From NCBI GenBank assembly GCA_002399765.1, contig DHEG01000004.1, positions 1 through 19,162 on the forward strand: a DNA stretch of 19,162 bases, in the 5' to 3' direction. Below, piece after piece: positions 1 through 6,873 of this stretch. The notes beneath the pieces are model-generated. The model did not search any database. It had not been told where the DNA came from and saw nothing but the letters and a program-made list of their open reading frames with translations. Position numbers and translations under genes: made by a program. The stretch comes from Caryophanales bacterium UBA4856. Lineage in GTDB: Bacteria > Bacillota_I > Bacilli_A > RFN20 > CAG-288. How positions within the stretch are numbered: the first letter of the stretch is position 1; each line of letters opens with the position of its first letter.

Positions 1-3000
1 CCCCTTCGGCTCTATTATCGCCTTGGGAATCGGGTAGGAATCCGCCTTCTCGTTGTTCTTGTACTTGGCGACCAAAACCATGTTGTCGATTGAGTCGTCC
101 TTCACCTTGGAGCGGGGGATTATATGATCCAAATCGTATTTGTCATCGTTTTCCAGAAGTTCGTGGATATCTATCTCCTCGCCGGTATACAGGTCCTTGC
201 CCATTTGCATGAAGTAGAGGAACAGTTTCCTGGACCGGAGCATCGTGGCCTTGTTCTGCCTCTTAAGTCCCTCCAGTTCGCCACGGACCTTGTCAAGGCC
301 CTTGTCATTGAAAGGCAAAGTGGTCGAGATCTGCTTTCCGAGTCTTTTATATTGATCGGCCAAGAAGAAATACCTGTTCAGCTTGTTGCCGTTCTGTCCC
401 TTCTTCTTCTCGTCTGGGGCTCGGGTAGCCTCCAGGAAGAAGCAGTCGATTGGATGGCCGAGGATCTTCTGGGCCTCGGTTATGACATCCATGGCCTGGA
501 TAACGGCCCTCTTCATGATGGGAGAGGCAAACTTCCGGCCTGTGTAGTCACGATAGCCCTTGTACTTCCCGGAATCGGCGAATTGGGCATTGAAGTTCTG
601 GATGGCCTTGTCAAAGCCAAATCTCTCGTCGTTTATCAGCTGCATGAAGGTATAGGAAACGGGGTGACCATTGGAGTCGGCATAGACCTTCCTCATGGCC
701 TTGATGATGGTCACCTTTTGCCCATCGGGGTCTGTCCCCACTATCTTCCCATCCATCGAGTCGAGCAATTCGGCCGAGAAAGGCGCCCAACCGGAATAGT
801 TCAAACCGTTTACGATCTGGTCCAGCTGCTTCAAGGTCAGGTCGGGATGTTGGCCCTTCAGCCGTTCTTCCAGCATCCCCTTGTCCTCGAATACGGTGAC
901 GTCCCTTATTATGTCCTCTATCTCGGCCCAGTTGGAACCATCGACATGACCGAATATCTTCTTGAAGTCCACGAAGGGACGGGCATTGGCCTGCAACTCC
1001 TCGGCCTTTATGTCCTTGCCGGTCTGATAGACCATCTTCATCTCTTGTTTGCCCGTCAAGTCCTTGGCAAACTGCTGGAGCCTTTTAACTCCCGGCAACC
1101 CAATTTCCTTGTATTTCTCCAACAGCAAATCCTTCTGTTCTTGGTTCAGGGGTATGATCTCCGCCGTCTTCTGGTCCTCCAAGGCGAAGGTGTTGATGAG
1201 ATTCAACACCGTGTATTCGGAAAAGAGCAGCGAATTCCGGGGCAAGGTAGGCTCATCCAGCAAATAAGTGCAGCGATTCAGCATCCTATTCACGAACTCG
1301 TCGGCCGCAGCGGTCTTGTCGACGAACTTCTCCCAGTTCCAGGGATAGACCTTGCCAACTGCCTTCTTCCCCGCCTTTTCGCTCACCTCCCGCGCCCAGG
1401 AATTGGCGTTCCTCTCGTTGTTGTCCAAAGGTCCGACATAGTAGGGGATGTGGTAGTCGAAGATGCTGACTATCTTTGATTCGTTGGAGTAGCCATCGCC
1501 ATCCTTCGTCTCGAAGAAAGCCTTCCAGTCGGGATAGAGGGACTTGAGGTTGGCGATTATGGTTACCAGTTCCTTTCGGTTTAGCTGGTTTGGGATGACC
1601 CCGTTGTCCTTGGATCTCATCTTCAAAAGGAACTGGTTGTTGTCCATCGAATCCTTAAGCCAATGGAGGAGGATGGCCTTATGCAAATCGGAATCGGGTC
1701 CGTTGAAGAAAGACGGATCCTTGGTGGCCTGATATAGCCCATCAAGGCTATCGAGGTCCTTCAGCTCGGCCTTTTTCTCCTTCCAATCCGGGACCAAGGC
1801 ATCAGAATCGCTTAGCTGATTGGCCAAGTCCAGAGCTTTGCTGACGTACTTGTAGAAATCGATCCTTTCGCCATGGGAGGTGTTTTCCTTCTTACCCCTA
1901 CTAGAGACGAAACCGACGTAACGAACATAGTTGACATCGGTCTTTTTGGTCTTCTCATCGTCTTCGCCTTCCTCGTCCTCTTTTTTCTTCTTGTCCTCAG
2001 CCAACCGGAACATGGAATCGTAGTAGGCATTTGGGTAATATTGCTTGACCAACTTCTTGAATATGGCTAATTGCTTCTTGTGGTCGTCATATCTTTCCAC
2101 CATCGCTTCGCAAAGGTAGTCGTTATCGCCGATTATCAGGGAAAGCATGTGGGCGTCGTATAGTTTCCTCGCCTGAATCAAGACATTGGCCTGATCGGCG
2201 GGAAGATCGCCCAACTGGGGTTCGATGCCCGTTTCCCAATCATCCATGCTCTTCTTCTCGATCGGCGAGTCCTTTAGCCCCTGATCCTGGAACACGTTCT
2301 CCATCTGGCACTTGCCACCCGAGATGAAGGAGATGATGGCATATTTTTGCTTGTCGCTGGAGGGGACACCGAGGATCTGTGATAAGGCCTCCTTGCTGGC
2401 GCTTATGCCGCCCTTGCCCTTGTCACCGAAGAAGGCCTTTATCTTTTGGGCCTGATCGATTGTGCAGGAAAAGAGCTTTACGGGTATGGAATCATCCTGG
2501 TCTTCACCCTGTGAGGACAAGGCGGAAAGCGAGGCGTCTATGGAGTCAAAAATATCCTTTATCTCCTCCGGCGTTGCATTGGTGCCAGCGTTTTTGGAAT
2601 CGCTAAGGAAATTGCCCCGGTATTTTATAAGGTTGTGGAAGGCCAGATAGACCAGCCGGGGATCGACGGCCTTAGAGCCAATCGTCTTCAGGCCGACCAA
2701 CTTACTCCTGAGATGGAATATAGTAGGGTACTCGTCGTAATATTCCCTGTCACCATAATCCTTTTCTAAGAATATGGGATTGGTGTTTGTCTTGGCGCCG
2801 TGGTCAGGATCGTCGGGCTTCGACCAATCGTAATGGAACGAGTTGTCAAGCCTATAGAAGAATTGCGAATCCACCTTGTCGACAAGAGGCTTGAATATCT
2901 CGCGTAGCAGGGCTATCCGCCATTTCGCATGCATGATCCGCTTGCGCTGGGTCCTATGGCCCCTTCTTTCGGCCGCCGACAGCGCCTCATCGAAAAGCCT

Positions 3001-3123
3001 TATGCCCCACAGATGCTTGCCGCCTTTCTCGACGACATGGAAGTCCTCGTCGGTCACGGCCCAACCGCAGGAGTTGGTCCCAAGATCTATCCCCATGTAG
3101 TACTTGACTGGTGCTATCTTCAT
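1..3123 (-). CDS. cas9: Cas9, N-terminal 1041 residues (3' end outside window)
   Basis: This is the RNA-guided DNA endonuclease of a type II CRISPR-Cas system. The frame is open without a stop from ATG 3123 to the window edge. RuvC-I is seen as GIDLGTNSCGW, with the catalytic Asp at residue 13. An arginine-rich bridge helix follows at about 51-77 (AERRGHRTQRKR), then the recognition-lobe motif NLIKYRGNFL at 164-173. RuvC-II has Glu898 in FLEATR. The HNH site reads YDLDHIIPRSKVKDDSIDN with His1000, and Asn1023 stands 23 residues later, the same spacing as H840/N863 of S. pyogenes Cas9. RuvC-III and the PAM-interacting domain lie off the edge. The HNH His is about 160 residues further in than in SpCas9, so the whole protein may be near 1500 residues (inference). 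A Lys/Asp/Glu-rich stretch sits at about 376-396. The start at 3123 has AGGGGG eight bases upstream; ATG 3096 lacks such a site. Subtype II-A is likely but unproven without cas1, cas2 and csn2. Confidence 0.97.
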   Translation of the reverse strand, partial: MKIAPVKYYMGIDLGTNSCGWAVTDEDFHVVEKGGKHLWGIRLFDEALSAAERRGHRTQRKRIMHAKWRIALLREIFKPLVDKVDSQFFYRLDNSFHYDWSKPDDPDHGAKTNTNPIFLEKDYGDREYYDEYPTIFHLRSKLVGLKTIGSKAVDPRLVYLAFHNLIKYRGNFLSDSKNAGTNATPEEIKDIFDSIDASLSALSSQGEDQDDSIPVKLFSCTIDQAQKIKAFFGDKGKGGISASKEALSQILGVPSSDKQKYAIISFISGGKCQMENVFQDQGLKDSPIEKKSMDDWETGIEPQLGDLPADQANVLIQARKLYDAHMLSLIIGDNDYLCEAMVERYDDHKKQLAIFKKLVKQYYPNAYYDSMFRLAEDKKKKEDEEGEDDEKTKKTDVNYVRYVGFVSSRGKKENTSHGERIDFYKYVSKALDLANQLSDSDALVPDWKEKKAELKDLDSLDGLYQATKDPSFFNGPDSDLHKAILLHWLKDSMDNNQFLLKMRSKDNGVIPNQLNRKELVTIIANLKSLYPDWKAFFETKDGDGYSNESKIVSIFDYHIPYYVGPLDNNERNANSWAREVSEKAGKKAVGKVYPWNWEKFVDKTAAADEFVNRMLNRCTYLLDEPTLPRNSLLFSEYTVLNLINTFALEDQKTAEIIPLNQEQKDLLLEKYKEIGLPGVKRLQQFAKDLTGKQEMKMVYQTGKDIKAEELQANARPFVDFKKIFGHVDGSNWAEIEDIIRDVTVFEDKGMLEERLKGQHPDLTLKQLDQIVNGLNYSGWAPFSAELLDSMDGKIVGTDPDGQKVTIIKAMRKVYADSNGHPVSYTFMQLINDERFGFDKAIQNFNAQFADSGKYKGYRDYTGRKFASPIMKRAVIQAMDVITEAQKILGHPIDCFFLEATRAPDEKKKGQNGNKLNRYFFLADQYKRLGKQISTTLPFNDKGLDKVRGELEGLKRQNKATMLRSRKLFLYFMQMGKDLYTGEEIDIHELLENDDKYDLDHIIPRSKVKDDSIDNMVLVAKYKNNEKADSYPIPKAIIEPKG

Positions 3124-3150
3124 TTCCTTTGCCCCCTTTTTGCATTCGTG

Positions 3151-3160
3151 TATAATTATA
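3151..3160. promoter_or_regulatory. Palindromic double -10 element between cas9 and tracrRNA
   Basis: TATAATTATA is its own reverse complement. It gives a perfect TATAAT on the plus strand (3151-3156) and another on the minus strand (3160-3155), overlapping by two bases. On the plus strand TTGCCC at 3129-3134 lies 16 bases upstream, placing a start near 3163. On the minus strand TGAAAT (3184-3179) lies 18 bases upstream and would serve cas9. The -35 boxes are weak matches; the -10 boxes are perfect. Two polymerases could not occupy the element at once, so cas9 and its RNA may compete or be co-limited (inference). Confidence 0.6.
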
Positions 3161-3162
3161 TT

Positions 3163-3260
3163 GCTTGAGAGATCAAGCATTTCACAATTACGAGTCTAAA
3201 TAAAGATTTATCCAAATTGTGAGGACGGAAGTCTCCACGGCGTCAATGGACGCCTTTTTT
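3163..3260 (+). ncRNA. Probable tracrRNA of the type II CRISPR system
   Basis: A transcript of about 98 bases is predicted from the -10 at 3151 to a terminator at 3239-3260, divergent from cas9. It opens with a hairpin TGCTTGA-GAGA-TCAAGCA (3162-3179, GNRA loop). The candidate anti-repeat follows (about 3181-3202, ending GAGTCTAAAT). Next is TAAAT-AAAG-ATTTA then TCC (3198-3213), resembling the AAATAAGG...TTTATCC nexus region of streptococcal tracrRNAs. A GGAA-capped hairpin at 3219-3238 comes next (8 pairs with one mismatch and one G-U). The terminal stem GGCGTC-AATG-GACGCC is followed by six T. CACAATT (3183-3189) can also pair with AATTGTG (3215-3221), an intramolecular alternative to crRNA binding. 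If the call is right, array repeats should start roughly GTTTAGACTC. No array is in the window, so complementarity cannot be tested here. Confidence 0.72.
3239..3260 (+). terminator. Rho-independent terminator of the tracrRNA
   Basis: A perfect six-pair stem GGCGTC (3239-3244) / GACGCC (3249-3254) with loop AATG is followed directly by six T residues (3255-3260). Confidence 0.85.
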
Positions 3261-3286
3261 GTTGGAAAAAAAGTCCAGCACATTGG

Positions 3287-3292
3287 TATAAT
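3287..3292 (+). promoter_or_regulatory. Promoter (-10) for the ABC-F leader
   Basis: A perfect TATAAT lies 27 bases after the tracrRNA terminator. The best upstream -35 candidate, TTGGAA at 3262-3267, has a long 19-base spacer. A start near 3299 would leave a leader of about 165 bases ahead of the ABC-F start codon. Confidence 0.55.
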
Positions 3293-3298
3293 CCTTGC

Positions 3299-3463
3299 GA
3301 TAGAGGTCTATTTAACCAAATGAAGAACTGACCATCGGCATGATGCCAAATGTTAAGACGGATTGTTTGGCATCGGTGCTGATGGTCTTTTCGCCACGAG
3401 GCACCTCTCGTATGTCCTGTTGGCGATAGACCTTTCGGTACCGATTGCCGGAAGGCATTTTTA
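3299..3463 (+). promoter_or_regulatory. Structured leader, candidate ribosome-mediated attenuator of the ABC-F gene
   Basis: The leader holds a long hairpin. Arm 3330-3350 pairs with arm 3366-3387 through 19 Watson-Crick and 2 G-U pairs with one bulged G (3375), a 15-base loop, and TTTT at 3388-3391, as in an intrinsic terminator. A three-codon frame ATG AAG AAC TGA (3320-3331) ends on the first two bases of the 5' arm, with AGAGG 13 bases upstream of its ATG. A competing structure is possible: GGTCT (3384-3388) with AGACC (3428-3432) and CGCC (3392-3395) with GGCG (3422-3425), which uses the terminator's 3' foot. AGGTCTAT (3304-3311) also pairs perfectly with ATAGACCT (3426-3433). A small stem TGCC-GGAA-GGCA (3446-3457) then TTTTT contains the gene's GGAAGG ribosome site. 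Leader attenuation by stalled ribosomes is known for ABC-F resistance genes such as vmlR and lmo0919; here it is inferred. Confidence 0.6.
3320..3331 (+). CDS. Putative three-residue leader peptide (Met-Lys-Asn)
   Basis: ATG AAG AAC TGA lies in the ABC-F leader, with AGAGG at 3302-3306 as a distant ribosome site (13 bases). Its stop codon overlaps the first two bases of the long hairpin's 5' arm, so a ribosome paused there would cover the stem foot. Position, not composition, is the only support; frames this short also arise by chance. Confidence 0.35.
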   Translation: MKN

Positions 3464-5008
3464 ATGATAACCGTAAATAATCTGGAATTGAAATTGAAGA
3501 AGGACCTAAGGGTCCTCATAAGCGACTTGTCATTCACGTTGGAAAGAGGCGACAAGGTTGCGGTAATAGGTGAAGAGGGAAACGGGAAGTCGACCCTGAT
3601 CAAAGCTATCCATGACCGAAAGACAATCGACGATTACGTTTACGTTTCGGGCGTCATAAATACCGCCGGGGAAAGGATAGCCTATCTTCCCCAGGGCTTT
3701 TTCGAAGACGACAGGGACGAGAGCGTGTACGAATTCCTGAACAGGAGGGCGGGCCTTGACATGCTGATATGGGAAGACATCAATAGGATTGCCAAGGAGC
3801 TCTCCCTATCCACCGATCTTCTTTACTCTGACGAGCCGATGGAAGGACTTAGCGGAGGGGAAAGGATCAAGGTGGCTCTTTTCGTCCTCCTGTCCTCAAA
3901 TCCCACCACGCTGCTTTTGGATGAGCCGACCAACGATCTGGATCAGCCCTCACGCCAGGCGATAATCGACTTGATAAACAGTTTCGCTGGCATTGTCGTT
4001 TTCGTAAGCCATGACGAGTTGCTTCTAAGCGAGTGTGCAAATTCCATAGTGCATATCGAGCAGGCACATAAGAAGAGCCAACCCCTGGTTACGTTCGAGA
4101 AGATAGGGTATGAGTCATATGTCACCCAAAGGCTTAAAATGCTCGAGAGACAAAGCTTCTTGGCCGACGAGCAACAGAGGCAGAAGGAAATACGCGACAG
4201 GAAGTACAACAGGATCTACCAAAACGTGGCAAACCAGCTGCAGGCCACCGGTTCCAATAACCCCGCTGCCGGCAAGAACCTAAAGGACAAGATGCATGCG
4301 ATAAAGGCCATGGGAAGAAGATACCAAAAGGAAGACCAAGACACGGTTTCAAAGCCTCATCCGGAAGAGGAACTCACACTTCGCCTAAGCCAAAGAATCT
4401 CCAAAAAAGAAGGCCATCCTCTCTTCTTGATAGACATCAAGGACCTAAAGAACAAGGGCCGTTCCTTGGCAAAGGGAATCCACTTGGAAATAGACGCAGG
4501 TGACAAGATAGCCATAGTCGGCAATAACGGCATTGGGAAAACCACCTTGATGAATGAACTGTGGAGGACGATAGCGAAGGACAAAACCATCAACTCTTTC
4601 TATATGCCGCAGGATTATTACGAGTTGGTATCCAAAGACATCACGCCGATTTCCTTCGTGTGTTCTAACTCGCCCCAAAAGGGAGAGCAGGAGAAGGCCG
4701 CTTCTTTGCTAGGTCTAACCGGCCTTCTCTTTTCGGAGATGAACTCCCCCATGGGACAGTTGTCCGGGGGAGAGACGGCAAAGGTAATCTTTGCGAAAAT
4801 GGCCTATCGGGACTACGACTTCTTGCTGATGGACGAGCCGACCCGAAACATCTCCCCTTTGCAGCTGAATGCCATAAGGCGGATGCTGAAAGACTTCAAG
4901 GGCACCCTTCTGTTTGTCTCCCACGACTACGAAACGGTCAAAGAGGTTGCCGACAGAACATACGAGCTCTCCAGTCAAGGGCTTGGACCTTGCGAATCGG
5001 GCGAATGA
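3464..5008 (+). CDS. ABC-F family ATPase (ribosome-protection type)
   Basis: This 514-residue soluble protein has two ATP-binding cassettes and no membrane segment, the layout of the ABC-F family, which binds the ribosomal E site. Cassette 1 has Walker A GEEGNGKST (36-44), signature LSGGE (129-133) and Walker B DEPTNDLD from Asp153. Cassette 2 has GNNGIGKTT (353-361), LSGGE (433-437) and DEPTRNISP from Asp457, where most family members read DEPTNHLD. A basic, probably coiled interdomain linker of roughly 85-120 residues (about 205-320) is long enough to reach towards the peptidyl-transferase centre, as in antibiotic-resistance members. GGAAGG lies eight bases before the ATG. The gene stands alone between the CRISPR RNA and a tRNA. 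The structured leader suggests antibiotic-inducible expression. Resistance function is inferred; a housekeeping role is possible. Confidence 0.9.
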   Translation: MITVNNLELKLKKDLRVLISDLSFTLERGDKVAVIGEEGNGKSTLIKAIHDRKTIDDYVYVSGVINTAGERIAYLPQGFFEDDRDESVYEFLNRRAGLDMLIWEDINRIAKELSLSTDLLYSDEPMEGLSGGERIKVALFVLLSSNPTTLLLDEPTNDLDQPSRQAIIDLINSFAGIVVFVSHDELLLSECANSIVHIEQAHKKSQPLVTFEKIGYESYVTQRLKMLERQSFLADEQQRQKEIRDRKYNRIYQNVANQLQATGSNNPAAGKNLKDKMHAIKAMGRRYQKEDQDTVSKPHPEEELTLRLSQRISKKEGHPLFLIDIKDLKNKGRSLAKGIHLEIDAGDKIAIVGNNGIGKTTLMNELWRTIAKDKTINSFYMPQDYYELVSKDITPISFVCSNSPQKGEQEKAASLLGLTGLLFSEMNSPMGQLSGGETAKVIFAKMAYRDYDFLLMDEPTRNISPLQLNAIRRMLKDFKGTLLFVSHDYETVKEVADRTYELSSQGLGPCESGE

Positions 5009-5015
5009 GAGGCAC

Positions 5016-5038
5016 AAAAAAAGCCTGCATTAGCAGGC
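5016..5038 (-). terminator. Terminator of the tRNA-Thr gene
   Basis: Read on the minus strand, GCCTGC-TAAT-GCAGGC forms a perfect six-pair stem followed by seven T. It lies 15 bases downstream of the tRNA 3' end. On the plus strand the hairpin follows the ABC-F stop but has no T tract behind it. Confidence 0.88.
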
Positions 5039-5053
5039 GTTGATTTCAAAGAG

Positions 5054-5127
5054 TGGTGCCCCGTGCCAGAATCGAACTAGCGATTGGTCCTTACCATGGA
5101 CCCGTTATACCACTTAACTAACAGGGC
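5054..5127 (-). tRNA. tRNA-Thr (anticodon GGT)
   Basis: A complete 74-base cloverleaf with encoded CCA. The acceptor GCCCTGT pairs with ACGGGGC (one T-G), with discriminator A. The D stem is GTTA/TAAC. The anticodon stem is GGTCC/GGACC around loop ATGGTAA, giving GGT, which reads ACC and ACT. The T arm is GCTAG-TTCGATT-CTGGC. It is a single tRNA gene between ABC-F and rqcH, with its own terminator and promoter. Confidence 0.97.
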
Positions 5128-5148
5128 TTCATGAAACAGCCTAAATAA

Positions 5149-5175
5149 CTTATAGCCATCGGGCTCACTTGTCAA
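5149..5175 (-). promoter_or_regulatory. tRNA-Thr promoter
   Basis: On the minus strand a perfect TTGACA (5175-5170) is followed after 15 bases by TATAAG (5154-5149). An alternative -10, TAAGTT, gives a 17-base spacer. The start would be near 5143, about 16 bases before the mature tRNA. The -35 box lies just past the rqcH stop codon, so the tRNA need not depend on readthrough. Confidence 0.65.
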
Positions 5176-5177
5176 TG

Positions 5178-6791
5178 CTAGTTAAGGGTTTTCAGTGCTT
5201 TCTTGAAGATAGTCAGCGAATCTTGGCGGATTTTTTTAAGGGTAATGGTTTGATACTTCAAGACATTCACCAATCCAAGCTTGTTGGAATTCTTCTTTAC
5301 GTATTTCCTTGGGGTAATCATTACATCGCCGCTGTCCTTGCCGGAAAGGAACAGGGCCAACTCGGCTGCGAATAATTTCTCCGGATCGCCGCTTCTCCCA
5401 TCCAGGATGACGACATGGGAGCCAGGATAATCCTTTATATGGAGGAACAAGTCATTGGGCTTGGCGACTTGGAAGGTAAGGGTCTCGTTTTGGAGACCGT
5501 TCATGCCAAAGCCAATGCGGGTCTGGTCGGGGCCGTCGATGATGTGCGGGTCATAGGCCTTGCGCTTCCTTAGCGCTTTGCCTTTCCTGGAGGGATCCTT
5601 CAGGTAGCCTTCGAAGACCAATTCTTCCTTTAGTTCCAGCAAGTCCCTGTTGCCGGCCAAGGGCACTTCCTGCAGTTTCTTCTCAAGATAGACCAGTTCA
5701 TCTTGAGCCTTGGCCTCCAGTTCCTTCAAGGTAACCACGGCCTGCTTGGCCTTGCGGTACTTCTTGAAGTACAGGTTGGCGTTCTCGATCACGTTCTTAT
5801 CTGGGTCAAGGGTTATGGCATGACCTTCGAGCACCATTTCCTTCAGGCCCGGCCTGTATTGGGTCTGGTAGAGGAACAAGAGGTTTCCGTAGTCCTTGTA
5901 TGCCAAGCGCTTCTCCGACTCCTGGTAGTCCTCCTCCATGTTCTTTATCTTGCGCCTGACCGTCTTGACTGCCCTGTCCAGCTTGTCGATCAGATCCTTC
6001 TCCCTCAGCTCCTTGGCCAACAACCGTTGGTTGGCAACGTAATGGTCATAGATGTCAAAGACTTCGACCTTCTCGGCTTTGGGGTCCCCGAATGACGAAG
6101 GCAAAATAGTCCCCTTCTCGTAATAGAGTCCAGGGTCGTTCAATAGTTCATCCCTAGCCTCAGCAAAACCTATGGCCTCCGCTCTTGCCTTAAGCTTCTT
6201 CAGGACCTCGTTGGCCAATATGCCTTTGGCCTGATCAACTGACTCTATCCCGGACGTGAAAACCTCGCGTTCCGGTGGATAGTTATAAGGGACGTTTCGG
6301 GTCAGGTAGCGCTGGGAGGTTATGTCGCCCACTTCCTTGAAGAGACCGATTATCTTGTCATAGGGATGGGCGATGAGAAAGGCATTGGGCCTTGACGGGA
6401 ATAGTTCCACTACCAAGGAGAAGCCCTGATTCAAGTCTCCCAGTTCCCGACCGACATTGGCAGTGTCTATGGTTATGACCCGTTCGCCCTTTTCCTTCTT
6501 TACGTCCAACACCTGGGTCCCGACCAGTTTCCTAAGGGAATTGAAGAAGGGGGTATTGTCGACGGTCTTGGCAAATTTTCCGGTCGAATAAGCCACGAAA
6601 GGCGTATTGGGATCGAAGTAGAGTATTAGGTCCCCATGACCTTTGCTAATATCCTTCAAAGCCTTGGAGCCATGGAAGGGGATGGCGTATTGATTGGTAC
6701 CCAAGGCATAGGGCTCCCCAAGGTAGGAGTCCTTCAATATTGTGGCCAACTTTTGGGCTATCTTAGCCAAGACCAGATTGTCGAAAGCCAA
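5178..6791 (-). CDS. rqcH: RqcH / NFACT-family ribosome quality control factor
   Basis: RqcH binds stalled 50S subunits and recruits tRNA-Ala to add alanine tails that mark incomplete proteins for degradation. The C-terminal NFACT-R domain is clear: GFGMNGLQNETLTF, then KPNDLFLHIKDYPGSHVVI. The N-terminal NFACT-N region holds GERVITIDTANVGRELGD (about 102-119), and a charged coiled coil fills the middle. The start is placed at TTG 6791 because AAGGAGG lies eight bases upstream and the protein then opens MAFDNLVLAKI, like family members that open MALDGIVI; this gives 537 residues. In-frame ATG codons further upstream would run into the divergent gmk. Glu103-Arg104 seem to occupy the place of the conserved Asp-Arg tRNA-binding pair, a conservative change (alignment inferred). 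In Bacillus the homologue yloA also lies near gmk. Confidence 0.93.
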   Translation of the reverse strand: MAFDNLVLAKIAQKLATILKDSYLGEPYALGTNQYAIPFHGSKALKDISKGHGDLILYFDPNTPFVAYSTGKFAKTVDNTPFFNSLRKLVGTQVLDVKKEKGERVITIDTANVGRELGDLNQGFSLVVELFPSRPNAFLIAHPYDKIIGLFKEVGDITSQRYLTRNVPYNYPPEREVFTSGIESVDQAKGILANEVLKKLKARAEAIGFAEARDELLNDPGLYYEKGTILPSSFGDPKAEKVEVFDIYDHYVANQRLLAKELREKDLIDKLDRAVKTVRRKIKNMEEDYQESEKRLAYKDYGNLLFLYQTQYRPGLKEMVLEGHAITLDPDKNVIENANLYFKKYRKAKQAVVTLKELEAKAQDELVYLEKKLQEVPLAGNRDLLELKEELVFEGYLKDPSRKGKALRKRKAYDPHIIDGPDQTRIGFGMNGLQNETLTFQVAKPNDLFLHIKDYPGSHVVILDGRSGDPEKLFAAELALFLSGKDSGDVMITPRKYVKKNSNKLGLVNVLKYQTITLKKIRQDSLTIFKKALKTLN

Positions 6792-6873
6792 TGTCTTTTC
6801 CTCCTTACCGCAGTTTAGGGTAAGCCTTACGGCGTCTTTATAGTATATTAAGACACACAGGCATCTAAGGCAC

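Noticed and set aside
124..1479. Long plus-strand open frame of 451 codons
   Set aside because: It is antisense to cas9, whose minus-strand frame is open throughout and carries the RuvC and HNH motifs. Its leucine- and valine-rich translation has no recognisable domain.
3299..3463. T-box or known riboswitch in the ABC-F leader
   Set aside because: The T-box AGGGTGG sequence and specifier layout are absent, and no riboswitch core was recognised. The short frame plus hairpin fits attenuation better.
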